Assembly (NCBI GenBank): GCA_039679385.1
Contig: JBDKVB010000068.1
Span: forward strand, 1 to 64,000
Length of the DNA: 64,000 nt
Direction of reading: 5' to 3'
Origin: Armatimonadia bacterium
GTDB lineage: Bacteria; Armatimonadota; Zipacnadia; Zipacnadales; JABUFB01
In this document: in pieces, positions 26,229 through 35,797 of the stretch
Layout: each line of letters opens with the position of its first letter
Numbering within the stretch: position 1 is the stretch's first letter
Made by a program: the position numbers and the translations under genes
The notes under the pieces: model-generated
Databases searched by the model: none
What the model was told of the DNA's origin: nothing
What the model saw: only the letters and a program-made list of their open reading frames with translations

Positions 26229-28454
26229 ATGGCTGTGAGCACGAAACAACCGATCACCGACGATATGATGCCCGGTCCCTATGGCTGGCAGCAGGTGCCG
26301 CAGAGGGACCTGTGGCATTACGCCAGGATTCTGTGGCGGCGGCGTTGGTGGGTAGGTACCGGGCTTGCCGTCGTGCTTGCTTTGACCGTCGCCTACGTGG
26401 CCTTCGCACCCCGAGTGTGGGGCGCTCGTGCCAGGCTTCTCGTTACCGGCCCCGGTCGAACTCCCCTTGTCTCAACCACCGTCAGTGAAATGGCCACGGG
26501 CGTCACCCAGTCGCCCTTCAACTTCGGAGGTTCCAGCGACCTCTCGACCCAGGTGGCTATCCTCGACAGCAGGCCGATCGCCGAGGCCGCCCTGCTTTTG
26601 ATCCAGCGACGGCCTGAGTTGCTGAGTAGCCTCAATGAAGGGCGCAAGCGGGGTCTCACCACAGCGGACATCCGCGAGTTGATGGCCGACCCGACGCTCA
26701 AGAACCCACCGGCGGTTGAGGGCCTGGAAGCACGGGTGCTGGTCAGTTCGCTGGAGGTCGGCCCGGTGGAGACCACCAATGTAGTGCAGGTGAAGGCTTC
26801 CGCCGCGACGCCGGAGAAGGCCAGTGAGTTTGTCAACGCGGTGTGCATCAGCTACCTGATCGCTTCCCTCGAGCGCACACAGCGGGTTGCGTCCGGCTGC
26901 CTGGAGTACGTCAACGAGCAGCTGCGGGACGCGGAGCAGAAACGCGAAGCGGCAGAGCAGAAGCTGGTCACGTACACGGCGCGCCTGAAGCTGGGTGACC
27001 CCGAGACCGGTGTGAAGCTGCAGGTCGAGCAGTACGCTGAGCTCAGAGGCCAAGTCGGGAAGCTGAAGGGTGAAGTTGCCCAGAAGCAGGCCCAGTTGGG
27101 CGAGTGCACTCGGCAGTTGAGCCGGCAGGAGCGTGTTGTAGTCCAGCAGTGGACCGAGACGAAGAACCCCGTCGTAAGCGCCCTGGAGCAGAAGCTTGTG
27201 GAGCTGAACCTCCAGCGCTCCTCGCTGCTCAACACCTACACCGAGACCAGCAGCAAGGTGAAAGCGCTGGACGCCGACCTTGCCGCCACGAAGGCGGCGA
27301 TTGAGCGCCAGACCAGCCGAGTGTCGGACGCGACAACGCGTGCGGTGAACCCCTTGCGTGCACAGCTTCTGGCCTCTGCGGCTACGCTTCGGGTCGAGCT
27401 CCGCTCGGCGCAGGCAGCCCTGGCGCAGGCACAGGGCATGCTCTCGCAGCAGGATGCGCAAGTGGCGAAGATGCCCCAGGAGCAGCAGAACTACGCCAGG
27501 CTTCGCGCCGAGGTTGAGCTCACCGAGAGCCAGTACCGGCTCCTGCGTCAGAAGCAGGCGGAATATGCCCTCGCCAAGGAGTCACAGGTGAGCGGCAGCG
27601 AGTTGCTGGAGCCGGCAACGCTGCGGGAGCGTGTGAAGGTCAGCCCGCGGACCTTGCTGACTCTCCTGGCAGGCTGCATGTTTGGCGGTTTTTTGGGGAT
27701 CCTGCTTGCGTTGGTGGCCGAAGCACGTGACGATCGCTATCTGGACGCCGCAGAGGCTGAGTATGATCTTGGTTTGCCGCTGCTGGGGAGCATTCCGGCC
27801 ATCGCGTCGAAGGGCACGGAGGCGAAGGGTCGGGGAGAGGAAGACCCCGCCGTCCGCGAGGCCTTCCTGAGCCTGCATGCGACCCTTGGGTTCTCCGGCC
27901 CGGTTGACCGGCCGTTGACGCTTCTTGTGACCTGCGGGATGCGCGGTGAGGGCGCCACCACTGTGGCATCAGGCCTGGCTCTGGCTGCAGCCCAGGCCGG
28001 TGAGCGCGTTGCCCTGGTTGACGCGAACCTGCGCAGCCCGGCGGTCTCGGAGCGGATGGGGCTTGCGGTAACGCCCGGGCTGGTTGAGGTCGTGACGGGG
28101 CAACGAGCGCTTGCCGAGTGCTTGCAGGAGCGGACTCTGCCTGGTGGGGGAGTGCTGTCGGTGTTGCCGGCGGGAACCCCGGAAGTTGTGACGCCGCAGG
28201 CTCTGCTGGAGTCGCAGGCCCTCTATGAGGTCCTCAGAAAACTCCAGGCGCAGGCAGACTGCGTGGTCATCGATGCACCGCCTCCAGGTGAGTTCAGCGA
28301 CGCCTTGATACTCTCTCGGAAGTGTTCAGCAGTGCTCCTGGTGTTTGCTGAGACGCAGGCTCGGAGGCCGGCGCTGCGCAGTGTCCGCACGATTCTCGCG
28401 CGGGCCGGAGCTAACGTACTGGGATTGGTTGCGAATCGGTCGGGGGCAAAATGA
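26229..28454 (+). CDS. Wzz/BY-kinase-like polysaccharide co-polymerase with degenerate P-loop
   Basis: The protein (741 aa from ATG 26229, preceded by GAGGTG) has the layout of Wzc-type proteins: a first membrane helix near residues 38-57, a large periplasmic coiled-coil region (about 210-455), a second helix near 475-497 and a cytoplasmic ATPase domain from about 560. The P-loop reads GMRGEGATT near residues 569-577, with Ala where the Wzc/CpsD family has the catalytic Lys. Walker A' (VALVDANLRSP) and Walker B (CVVIDAPP) are kept. The C-terminus (GLVANRSGAK) has no tyrosine cluster. It probably controls chain length or export but may not be a kinase. Confidence 0.88.
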   Translation: MAVSTKQPITDDMMPGPYGWQQVPQRDLWHYARILWRRRWWVGTGLAVVLALTVAYVAFAPRVWGARARLLVTGPGRTPLVSTTVSEMATGVTQSPFNFGGSSDLSTQVAILDSRPIAEAALLLIQRRPELLSSLNEGRKRGLTTADIRELMADPTLKNPPAVEGLEARVLVSSLEVGPVETTNVVQVKASAATPEKASEFVNAVCISYLIASLERTQRVASGCLEYVNEQLRDAEQKREAAEQKLVTYTARLKLGDPETGVKLQVEQYAELRGQVGKLKGEVAQKQAQLGECTRQLSRQERVVVQQWTETKNPVVSALEQKLVELNLQRSSLLNTYTETSSKVKALDADLAATKAAIERQTSRVSDATTRAVNPLRAQLLASAATLRVELRSAQAALAQAQGMLSQQDAQVAKMPQEQQNYARLRAEVELTESQYRLLRQKQAEYALAKESQVSGSELLEPATLRERVKVSPRTLLTLLAGCMFGGFLGILLALVAEARDDRYLDAAEAEYDLGLPLLGSIPAIASKGTEAKGRGEEDPAVREAFLSLHATLGFSGPVDRPLTLLVTCGMRGEGATTVASGLALAAAQAGERVALVDANLRSPAVSERMGLAVTPGLVEVVTGQRALAECLQERTLPGGGVLSVLPAGTPEVVTPQALLESQALYEVLRKLQAQADCVVIDAPPPGEFSDALILSRKCSAVLLVFAETQARRPALRSVRTILARAGANVLGLVANRSGAK

Positions 28455-28649
28455 ACCGCGGCACGTGAGCTGCTGTGCTCCACGCAAGGCCGGGGCTCTG
28501 TGCGGGCGGCCTGACGGCCGCAACGGAGAGAGCGTCGGGTTGGTTGTAGGTTGTCTTGGCATCCCATTTGATCGCCGGCTTGTCGCACATGCGACGACGT
28601 GCTTGTGCAGGTTCTGCTTCAGCCGGCCTCTCCCAGTGTGTGCACGCGA

Positions 28650-30197
28650 ATGGCCTTACCCCAGGGTGAGACGCGCCCAGTCGAGCGTGAGATTCGCACC
28701 CTTGCCAGGGGCAGCCTTATCAGCCTGTGTGGCAAGCTGCTGACGAAGGGTGCGCGGGTGGTCGGTGGGCCTGTGATGGCTCGCCTGCTCGGCGTCGACG
28801 GCTATGGGCTGTACTGCCTGGTCGACACCAGCATCAACTTCGCCATGCTCGTCCTCGGTGCTCCGCTCTCGCTGGGGACTGTGCGGCTAGTGGCGGTGCA
28901 TGACGGCGCGGGTGAGGACGACCGCGCCGCGGGAACCGTAGTCTTCGGCGGTGTCGTCTCGCTGCTGGCCGGTGTGCTGGCGGCGCTTGCCATGACGCTT
29001 GGCGGCGCCCGGTTGGTGGCGGAGGATCTGTTGCATCACCCCGCGGTTGCCCCGATGCTGGAGGTATCCTTCTGGGCGCTGCCACTGCTGCTCCTGGGCA
29101 CGAACCTTGCTTCGGGATGCCTGGGCAAGCGCACGGTCGTATATCAGGAGATGGCCGAGTTCAGCATGCGGGTGGGTGCGCTCGTGGGTGGCGTGGCCCT
29201 CGTGCTGGCCCTGGCGCGGACGTCGCCACCGTCTGAGAGAGCCTTCTGGGCCTGTGCGGGTGTGCTGTTCGGGGGCCTTGCGGCCGTCTTGGTTGGTCTG
29301 TTGGGGATGCGCCGCTGCTTCCCACGGGTGAGGCTCGGAAGCTGGCGGATGTGCAATGTGGCCGGGCTGGTTGGTGTGGCGTTGCCCTTTGTCATCATTC
29401 TCGTTTCAGAGTTCGGCGTCGGGCGCGTCAACGTGTTCCTGACCGGGCTGTGGCTCTCGACGCAGGATGTGGCTGTCTACGGAGCGGTTGTGGCGGTCAC
29501 CTTCGTGGATTCACTGGGCCTGAGCGTGGTCGGTGGGATCCTGCAGCCGACGATCGCCGACCTGTACGAGAGAGGGGAGATGGAGAAGCTCCAGTCGGTG
29601 TTCTACACCGCTACTCGCTGGGTCTCCCATCTCACCCTTCCGCTGATCGTGTTCTGCATGTTCAAGGCGCACAGCATTCTGGGGGTGTTCGGCCCGAGTT
29701 TCGTGGTGGGCACCCTGGCACTGCAGATCGCGTATGTGGGACAGGCAGTGAACGCCTCGGCGGGGCACACTCGCTGCGTGCTCGGGATGGCTCGAGGCCA
29801 GTGGGTGCTGGCCGTCACGCACAGTGTGGCCATGTTCTCGAACCTGGCACTGTGCTATCTGTTGGTCAGGGTACACGGTCTGGGGTTGGTGGGCTTCGCG
29901 GTCTCTTCGTCCATCTCCGTCGCACTGTCGGCGCTGCTGCCGATGGTGGCCATCCGGTGCCAACACGGCCTGCGGACCTACTGCTGGCGAAGCGCCAAGC
30001 CGGTTGCTGCGGCCGTCCTTGCAGCCCCTGTGCTGCTGTGGTACCCGGGCGGGATCTGGGTCGACCTTGCAGCAGGCTTCGTTCTCTATCTGGCGGCCTA
30101 TGTAGCCGTCAGTCTTGCTCTTGGCCTTGAGCCCGAGGACCAGATGCTCTTGCAGCGGGTGGCTGCGCGTTTCCGCAAACCATCGGCTACGGCCTAG
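28650..30197 (+). CDS. Wzx-like polysaccharide flippase
   Basis: The 515-aa protein has about twelve to fourteen hydrophobic segments and the RGSLISLCGKLLTKGARVVG N-terminus typical of oligosaccharide flippases of the MOP superfamily, followed by ARLLGVDGYGLY, a common motif of the family. It should move lipid-linked repeat units across the membrane. ATG at 28650 gives a protein beginning a few residues before the first helix; no clear ribosome-binding site is visible, and the frame is open back to 28599. The 195 bases before it hold no gene, only a small GC hairpin at 28506-28521. Confidence 0.88.
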   Translation: MALPQGETRPVEREIRTLARGSLISLCGKLLTKGARVVGGPVMARLLGVDGYGLYCLVDTSINFAMLVLGAPLSLGTVRLVAVHDGAGEDDRAAGTVVFGGVVSLLAGVLAALAMTLGGARLVAEDLLHHPAVAPMLEVSFWALPLLLLGTNLASGCLGKRTVVYQEMAEFSMRVGALVGGVALVLALARTSPPSERAFWACAGVLFGGLAAVLVGLLGMRRCFPRVRLGSWRMCNVAGLVGVALPFVIILVSEFGVGRVNVFLTGLWLSTQDVAVYGAVVAVTFVDSLGLSVVGGILQPTIADLYERGEMEKLQSVFYTATRWVSHLTLPLIVFCMFKAHSILGVFGPSFVVGTLALQIAYVGQAVNASAGHTRCVLGMARGQWVLAVTHSVAMFSNLALCYLLVRVHGLGLVGFAVSSSISVALSALLPMVAIRCQHGLRTYCWRSAKPVAAAVLAAPVLLWYPGGIWVDLAAGFVLYLAAYVAVSLALGLEPEDQMLLQRVAARFRKPSATA

Positions 30198-30248
30198 TAC
30201 CTGCTGCCTGGACGGTCGTGTGCGTACTCTCTCCTGGAGGAGGAGGAC

Positions 30249-31532
30249 TTGGGCTTCACCGGATGGGCCTATAGCGGGGCCATCGCCTGCGCCGCCGTCG
30301 TGATCTGCGCGATCGTCGCGCGGCCCTCGCGCCCTGCCCTCCGGGAAGCGGCGCTCGTCTTTCTGTTGGCGGTTGGCGTACGGCTGGCGGCACCGGCGCT
30401 GATGGCACTGGCTACCGGCGACTCGTACTGGGTTACCGATCCGCGACCCCAGAGCGACGAAGGTGTTTTCACCCAACTCGCAAGCACCTTTGAGGGCAAT
30501 CCGCGGCTGCTGATCGACGAGTTGCTGCTGCGCCAGAACACGCGGTTCGGCTGTGTACTCTACATCATGCAGAGCCTGGCCTTTGACGCGGGCCCACCCG
30601 GGCTGCGGATGATCAGCCTGTGCGCCGCGGTGTCAGGACTACTGGCGGTGTGGGCAATCAGTCGGCGTCGCTATGGTGCCCGGGCTGCGGTCTTCCCAAC
30701 GGCGGTGGCGATCCTGTGGCCCTTCGCCGCGAGTCATGACGCGAGCTACTTCCGCGAGCCCTGGCTGACCTTCGTGACCGGCTGGTCGCTGCTGTGGATC
30801 ACGGTCTTCGAGGAGCGTCGGTGGCTGCGAGGCCTGGGGATCGCAGCCGGCGCCTATCTGGGGTACCTGGTCCAGCCCATCGCCGGGATGTCGATGGTGA
30901 TGGCCTACGGACTGACCGACATCTCGCGCGGGATTCGGACAATGCCGAGCCGGCTGCGGAAGCCCGCCTGGGCGATGGCGGCCCTGTGTGGGACTGTTGC
31001 GGTCGGCGTCGTGGCGATGCGAGCCTTCTTCGGCGAGACCGACGTTCTGGAGCAGTTGGACTATCAGGCGCGGTTCAGGGCCGGTGGTGCCGCCTACAAG
31101 ATGGCGTCGCTGCAGAGCGCCTCGCTGGGCTTTGTGGTCCTGATGAACGTCATGCAGTATTTCGTAGGGATTCTGTTCGTGGGAGTGGGCGGGGCGAAGC
31201 GGCTGATGGCTCTCGCTGACTATGTGCAGTGGCTGCCGGCCTACGGCTACATCGGGTACCGTCTGTGGCAGGGGAAGTGGGAACGCTACGGTCGCCCGGA
31301 GCAGTACGCGCTCGGCGTCTTTGGGTTCTACAACTTGGTTTCCGCAGTGTATGTGACGAATGTCGCCTGGGCTATCCGTAAGCGCAACTCCGTGGCGATC
31401 TGCGTGTTCATGCTCCTTGCAGGTGCGATCAGGAAAGCCGAGCAGCTTGCTGAGGAACGCAGAGGCAAGGCCCCTGAGATGCGTTCCGCTCAGAGCGAGG
31501 CGTCACGCCACCCAGAAGGATCGATCGGATGA
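30249..31532 (+). CDS. Polytopic membrane protein of the exopolysaccharide locus
   Basis: A 427-aa protein with about nine to ten hydrophobic segments. The first extracytoplasmic loop contains DPRPQSDEGVFTQLASTFEG (near residues 64-83), which resembles the acidic-residue loop of GT-C fold glycosyltransferases, so it may be a lipid-phosphosugar-dependent transferase or the repeat-unit polymerase. The start is TTG at 30249, directly after a strong GGAGGAGGAGGA site. The stop overlaps the next gene in ATGA. The C-terminal 40 residues are hydrophilic and probably cytoplasmic. The precise role is inferred from the neighbours. Confidence 0.72.
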   Translation: MGFTGWAYSGAIACAAVVICAIVARPSRPALREAALVFLLAVGVRLAAPALMALATGDSYWVTDPRPQSDEGVFTQLASTFEGNPRLLIDELLLRQNTRFGCVLYIMQSLAFDAGPPGLRMISLCAAVSGLLAVWAISRRRYGARAAVFPTAVAILWPFAASHDASYFREPWLTFVTGWSLLWITVFEERRWLRGLGIAAGAYLGYLVQPIAGMSMVMAYGLTDISRGIRTMPSRLRKPAWAMAALCGTVAVGVVAMRAFFGETDVLEQLDYQARFRAGGAAYKMASLQSASLGFVVLMNVMQYFVGILFVGVGGAKRLMALADYVQWLPAYGYIGYRLWQGKWERYGRPEQYALGVFGFYNLVSAVYVTNVAWAIRKRNSVAICVFMLLAGAIRKAEQLAEERRGKAPEMRSAQSEASRHPEGSIG

Positions 31533-32689
31533 AGCGTCTTTTGGCTGTCGGCCTGAGCCACGATGTGTGGCCGCCGCTCATGTACCGGATCAGCGAGCAG
31601 CTCGCACAGGAAGGCTGGCAGGTAACCCATATATACAGCGCCCAGGAGGCTCTCGACCGCGCTCTGGCCTCTGCGGCAGACTTCGAGAACATCGTCGTGG
31701 ATCGGCCGGAGCTAACGCCGACGAATGTCCTGGGGACCATCGGGGCCATCAAGGGCGCGGTTCGGCAGTACCTGTCGCAAGGTGCTGCCGACCTGGTGAT
31801 CGCCCACCATGCAGCGGCTCTGCCGGCGCTGGTTCACTGCCGGGGTGCGCAGCCCCTGGTCTACCTGGCCTCCGATCTGTACGACTTCAATACGCTCAAG
31901 CCCCTGATGAACCGGTGCGCCGAGAACCACTACCAGCGCTACTTCGCCGGCGCGATCGTGAACAATCAGGCCCGCGTGGACATCCTCCGGAGTCGCTACC
32001 ACTGGGGCTGTCCGATGGTGGTCTTGCCGAACGCGCCCTCGATCAGCGAGCAGCCGCCGGTGGAAGCTGACGCCCGGGAGCGAGTACTGGAGCTTTTTCG
32101 GCGACAGGGCACTGAGCCAAAGCACGTTGCGTACTACGCCGGGTCGATCTCCGACCAGCGTTGCGTCGTGCATCTGGTTCAGGCTCTGGCTCAGTTGCCG
32201 CCCGAGGTGGGCCTGCTGCTGGTCGGCTTCCGGCGACGTGAGGCGGACCCCTACGAAAGGTCGGTACTGGAGGAGATCGCGAAGCAGGGAGTGGGCGACC
32301 GCGTCGTCTGCCTGGATCACCTGCGCCACCCTGACATGCTGACCTATACGATGGGCGCCGACGTGGGGATGATGCTGTACCGGCCGGACGGGCCAAATAC
32401 CATCTACTGCGCCCCCAATAAGCTGTTCGAGTATGCCATGTGCGGGGTGCCCGTTCTGTGCTGGGAGCACCCGCACCTCAAGGACCTGGTTCGCGGTGAG
32501 CTCGAAGGCGAGTGCATCGCGCAGATAACGCCGGAGGCGATTGCCGAGGCGATTCGCAAGGTGCTGGCACGGGCTGACGCCGGAACGTCGGAACGACTGC
32601 GGCGCCTGTTTGCCGAGCGCCTGTGCTTCGAGCGCCACTGGGAGCAGCAGCGAGCGCAGTTGCTGAGCCTGGCGGGAGGTGGGGCGTAG
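31529..32689 (+). CDS. Glycosyltransferase, GT-B fold
   Basis: The 386-aa product has a GT-B layout: an N-terminal domain with AHHAAALPALVHCRGAQPLV near residue 92 and LASDLYDFN near residue 113, and a C-terminal domain with YYAGSISDQRCVVHLVQAL near residue 203 and PNKLFEYAMCGVPVL near residue 295. This is the pattern of GT4-like transferases that build exopolysaccharide. It overlaps the preceding membrane-protein gene by four bases and the next glycosyltransferase by one base, showing tight translational linkage. Donor and acceptor are unknown. Confidence 0.86.
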   Translation: MKRLLAVGLSHDVWPPLMYRISEQLAQEGWQVTHIYSAQEALDRALASAADFENIVVDRPELTPTNVLGTIGAIKGAVRQYLSQGAADLVIAHHAAALPALVHCRGAQPLVYLASDLYDFNTLKPLMNRCAENHYQRYFAGAIVNNQARVDILRSRYHWGCPMVVLPNAPSISEQPPVEADARERVLELFRRQGTEPKHVAYYAGSISDQRCVVHLVQALAQLPPEVGLLLVGFRRREADPYERSVLEEIAKQGVGDRVVCLDHLRHPDMLTYTMGADVGMMLYRPDGPNTIYCAPNKLFEYAMCGVPVLCWEHPHLKDLVRGELEGECIAQITPEAIAEAIRKVLARADAGTSERLRRLFAERLCFERHWEQQRAQLLSLAGGGA

Positions 32690-33924
32690 TGGACAGTGCG
32701 AAGGCACTTGAGGCTGGGAGCGGCGCCCCGCGACGCAAGCAGTTTGCGAGCGTCTTCTTCCACCGCAGTTCGGTGCACAGCGAGCTGGCGCTGGTCAAGT
32801 ACGTGCGTCAGGCGCGTCCCGAGTGGGACCTGCAGATCGTGACTGCGCCGAACCATGTGAAGACCTCTGAGGAGTTCATCGAGCGGTGGAAGCTGGAACG
32901 CACGCAAGTGCACGCGATGCCGGTGCTGCGTCTGCCCGGGTTCGCTGCTCATGCAGTCGGGTGCTACTTGCATCCCTTCGCGCCGTGGCCGATTCCTGAC
33001 CCGCGACCGGACTACGTGTTCGCGTGGCTGCAGCCCTTCGTACCTCATGCGTGGCAGTTGGCGGCTCGAGTTCGGCACTGGAAGTCGAACCCGGTGCTAA
33101 CCTTCACGCTGGAGCAAAACATCCGACTGTCGATGGAAGGCATCTGGCGGTTGTTTGGGCGCGGTGCCTACCGACGGTGTGACTGGTGCGCCGCGCTCGG
33201 ACCTGAGCATCGGGACGTGGGGCGACTCGCGGGCTATCGCGGACCGGTGGAGTACGGCCTGCTGGGCTATGACCCCGATCTGCTGGGGCCTGATGCTGAG
33301 GCTGGCCGCGAAGCGCGTGGTGAACTGGGAATCGAGGACTTGCTGATCCTCTACGTGGGGGGAGTGGAGCGCTCAAAGGGAGTATTCACGCTCCTGGAGG
33401 CCTTCGGACGACTTCGCAAGGAGGGCGTGAAGGCGACCCTCCTGCTTCTCGGGGACGGCAGGGACTACAATGCGCTGAGCGTGAGGGCCCGTGAGATGGG
33501 GCTCGCGCGCGACGTACTGCTGCCGGGAAAGGTGCCTCACACGCGGCTGCGCGGGTACCTCAATGCGGCGGACGTCATGGTCGTGCCCTCGGAGCTTCGC
33601 CAGGAGAGCAATGACCGGCCCTGGCTGAGGATCCCGTGGAAGGAGCAGTTTGGTCGCGTCGTCGTCGAGGGGATGGCTTGCGGCTGCCCGGTGGTGGGTT
33701 CTGACAGCGGGGAGATTCCGCGGCTGATCGGGAGAGAGGACATGATCTTCCAGTCCGAACGCCCCGACGAGCTGTATGCGACTCTGCGTCGACTGCAGGC
33801 GAGTCCCGAACTGCGGCAGGAGGTCGCGGCCTACAACCTCGAGCGGGTGCAGCGCTACCGGCTGGACAACATCGCTCGGGCCATCTGCGACAACATGGAG
33901 AAGTACGAGGGCCTGAAGGGCTAA
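32689..33924 (+). CDS. GT4-family glycosyltransferase
   Basis: The 411-aa product has the donor-domain start LLILYVGGVERSKGVFTLLE near residue 220 and the EX7E motif in GRVVVEGMACGCPVVGSDSG near residue 326, typical of GT4. The start is GTG at 32689, which shares its first base with the TAG stop of the preceding gene. It probably adds a sugar to the same repeat unit as its neighbours. There is no membrane segment, so the enzyme is cytoplasmic or peripheral. Confidence 0.9.
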   Translation: MDSAKALEAGSGAPRRKQFASVFFHRSSVHSELALVKYVRQARPEWDLQIVTAPNHVKTSEEFIERWKLERTQVHAMPVLRLPGFAAHAVGCYLHPFAPWPIPDPRPDYVFAWLQPFVPHAWQLAARVRHWKSNPVLTFTLEQNIRLSMEGIWRLFGRGAYRRCDWCAALGPEHRDVGRLAGYRGPVEYGLLGYDPDLLGPDAEAGREARGELGIEDLLILYVGGVERSKGVFTLLEAFGRLRKEGVKATLLLLGDGRDYNALSVRAREMGLARDVLLPGKVPHTRLRGYLNAADVMVVPSELRQESNDRPWLRIPWKEQFGRVVVEGMACGCPVVGSDSGEIPRLIGREDMIFQSERPDELYATLRRLQASPELRQEVAAYNLERVQRYRLDNIARAICDNMEKYEGLKG

Positions 33925-33974
33925 GGGCAGGGCCTGGGCGAGGATATCACGAAACCGACGAGGAGCCTTCCGCC

Positions 33975-34952
33975 TTGGCGACGGTTCTGGTCACCGGCGC
34001 TGCCGGGTATCTCGGGTCACATGTGGCTGATGCCCTGATCGCCCGCGGGGACAGGGTGATTGGGCTGGACAACTTCGACCCGGTCTACCCGCGCTCGGTG
34101 AAGGAAGCGAACCTTGCGCAGGCGAAGGCCGGCCCGGGGTTCTGCCTGGTCGAAGCCGACATACTCTGCGCCGACCGCCTGGGTGAGGTCTTCACTCGGT
34201 ATCGGCCTGACAGCGTCATGCACCTCGCCGCCCGTGGTGGTGTGCGGGAGTCGATCCGGCAGCCGGCGGAGTACCTGTCGGTCAACGTCCAGGGAACCCT
34301 GAACGTGCTCCAGGCAGCCGCTGAGGCTGAGGTGTTACGCTTCGTCTTTGCTTCCTCCTCGTCGGTGTATGGGATCGGGACGCCAACTCCCTTCTCTGAG
34401 GACGCCCTTCTGAACCATCCAGCGTCTCCCTATGCGGCCTCGAAGATCGCGGCGGAGGCCTACTGCCACGTCTACCACCATCTGCGCGGTCTGCCCGTGG
34501 TAGTCGCACGCATCTTCAATCCCGTGGGCCCCCGACAACGTCCGGGCATGGCGATCCGCAAGTTCGCTCGCAGGATGATGGAGGGGCTGCCGATTCCCGT
34601 CTATGGGGATGGCTCGACCAGCCGTGACTACACCTCCGTGCATGACATGGTACGCGGTCTACTGATGTGCCTTGAGGTTGACCGTGACGACGAGACCATC
34701 AACCTGGGGCACTGTGAGCCGGTGGCTCTGCGCGACCTGATCGCATGCCTGGAGGAGTGTCTGGGAGTGAAGGCGCGGCTGGAGAGGATGCCGGAGCAGC
34801 CCGGCGACGTGCCGGTGACCTGCGCCGACCTCCGCAAGGCGGAGCGGCTGCTGGGCTGGGTGCCGGAGATACCCTACCAGCAGGCCGTTGCGGAGTTTGT
34901 GGACTGGTACCGGGTGGCAGGCGAAGTCTGCGAAGACAGCCCCGAGGGGTAG
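33975..34952 (+). CDS. NAD-dependent sugar-nucleotide epimerase (GalE/GAE-like)
   Basis: The 325-aa extended SDR has TGAAGYLGSH at residues 7-16 for NAD binding, SSSSVYG near residue 125, the catalytic YAASK near residue 155 and SRDYTSVHDMVRG near residue 216. HLAARGGVRESIRQP near residue 83 is a pattern seen in UDP-glucuronate 4-epimerases and related enzymes. It would supply an activated sugar to the exopolysaccharide locus. The start is TTG at 33975 with AGGAG ten bases upstream. Its stop is only seven bases from the stop of the convergent pseudopilin gene, with no terminator between. Confidence 0.88.
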   Translation: MATVLVTGAAGYLGSHVADALIARGDRVIGLDNFDPVYPRSVKEANLAQAKAGPGFCLVEADILCADRLGEVFTRYRPDSVMHLAARGGVRESIRQPAEYLSVNVQGTLNVLQAAAEAEVLRFVFASSSSVYGIGTPTPFSEDALLNHPASPYAASKIAAEAYCHVYHHLRGLPVVVARIFNPVGPRQRPGMAIRKFARRMMEGLPIPVYGDGSTSRDYTSVHDMVRGLLMCLEVDRDDETINLGHCEPVALRDLIACLEECLGVKARLERMPEQPGDVPVTCADLRKAERLLGWVPEIPYQQAVAEFVDWYRVAGEVCEDSPEG

Positions 34953-34959
34953 AGCCGGG

Positions 34960-35583
34960 CTATCGGACCTGCAAGTGCTCACGGACGTGCGTGGACTTGA
35001 GCCACTTGCAGTGTCCGTCGAGGAAGAGGCAGTTGCCGCCGCCGTTGTGGCGGGAGAAGATCGTGCGGTGTGGACTCGCCCCGTGATTGGGGTCCTCGGT
35101 GTAGTCCGTGCCGTCTGTGTCGCGGAAGGTGTCGTTGCCGGTGTACGAACAGGAGACCTGCATGCCGTCGAGGCTGCAGATGAGAACAGAAGGGTCGTCG
35201 ATCTCGCTCGCCCAGCGGCCGTTCAGATCGCGGTTCCAGACATAGGAGAGCGTGAGGTCGGTGGGACCGGAGTAGGTGTCAGGCTTGTTGGTCGGGCACT
35301 CGTAGATGCGGTGGTTGCGGGTGTAGGCGTCGAGACTGCTCAGCCAGTTGACATAGGTCGAGGACATCCCGACGGCGATGAGATGGTAGGGGAAGGTGTC
35401 CTCGTAGTCGGATAGGTACATCGTGAGGGACAGACCGAGCTGACGCAGGTTCGAGGCGCAGGTGACTTGCCGCGCCTTCTCGCGCGCCCTGGCGAAAACG
35501 GGGAAGAGGATGGCGGCGAGGATGGCGATGATGGCGATGACAACCAGTAGTTCGATCAGTGTGAAACCGTTCCGCTTCGACAA
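34960..35583 (-). CDS. Prepilin-like secreted protein (DUF1559/H-X9-DG type)
   Basis: The 207-aa protein begins with a type III prepilin leader and helix ([20 protein letters not shown]), cleaved after Gly by a prepilin peptidase, then [13 protein letters not shown], the form common in Armatimonadota. The C-terminal [12 protein letters not shown] is the H-X9-DG-like motif (H..G...FLDGH). Such proteins are very numerous in this phylum and are probably minor pilins or pseudopilins at the cell surface. The start is TTG at 35583, eight bases after GGCGGAG. It stands alone on this strand. Confidence 0.88.
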   Translation of the reverse strand: MSKRNGFTLIELLVVIAIIAILAAILFPVFARAREKARQVTCASNLRQLGLSLTMYLSDYEDTFPYHLIAVGMSSTYVNWLSSLDAYTRNHRIYECPTNKPDTYSGPTDLTLSYVWNRDLNGRWASEIDDPSVLICSLDGMQVSCSYTGNDTFRDTDGTDYTEDPNHGASPHRTIFSRHNGGGNCLFLDGHCKWLKSTHVREHLQVR

Positions 35584-35765
35584 CGTTGTGCTCCGCCTCT
35601 CCTGGGGGCCGCCCCGGTTTCGGCCCGATCATGTACTTGCCTACTATACCCTCCCAGGGCGGTGCGTCAAGCGGGAAAAGGCCGGGCGGGTTCGGGAGAG
35701 CGGCCGGGACGGAAGGCGTCCGCAGGGAAGCGACTTTGGGCGGTCGTAGGTCGTGCGAAGGAAGC

Positions 35766-35795
35766 TTGACAGGCGGCGGAGGCTTCGAGTATTAT
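35766..35795 (+). promoter_or_regulatory. Strong sigma-70 promoter for rplU-rpmA
   Basis: A consensus -35 TTGACA (35766-35771), an 18-base spacer and TATTAT (35790-35795) lie about 120 bases before the rplU start. This leaves room for a leader RNA of roughly 110 bases. The other part of the 331-base gap 35584-35914 shows nothing else clear. Confidence 0.75.
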
Positions 35796-35797
35796 GA

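Noticed and set aside
28506-28521. GCGGCC/GGCCGC hairpin between the co-polymerase and flippase genes
   Set aside because: Only six base pairs, no T-run and within a GC-rich stretch; too weak to call a terminator.
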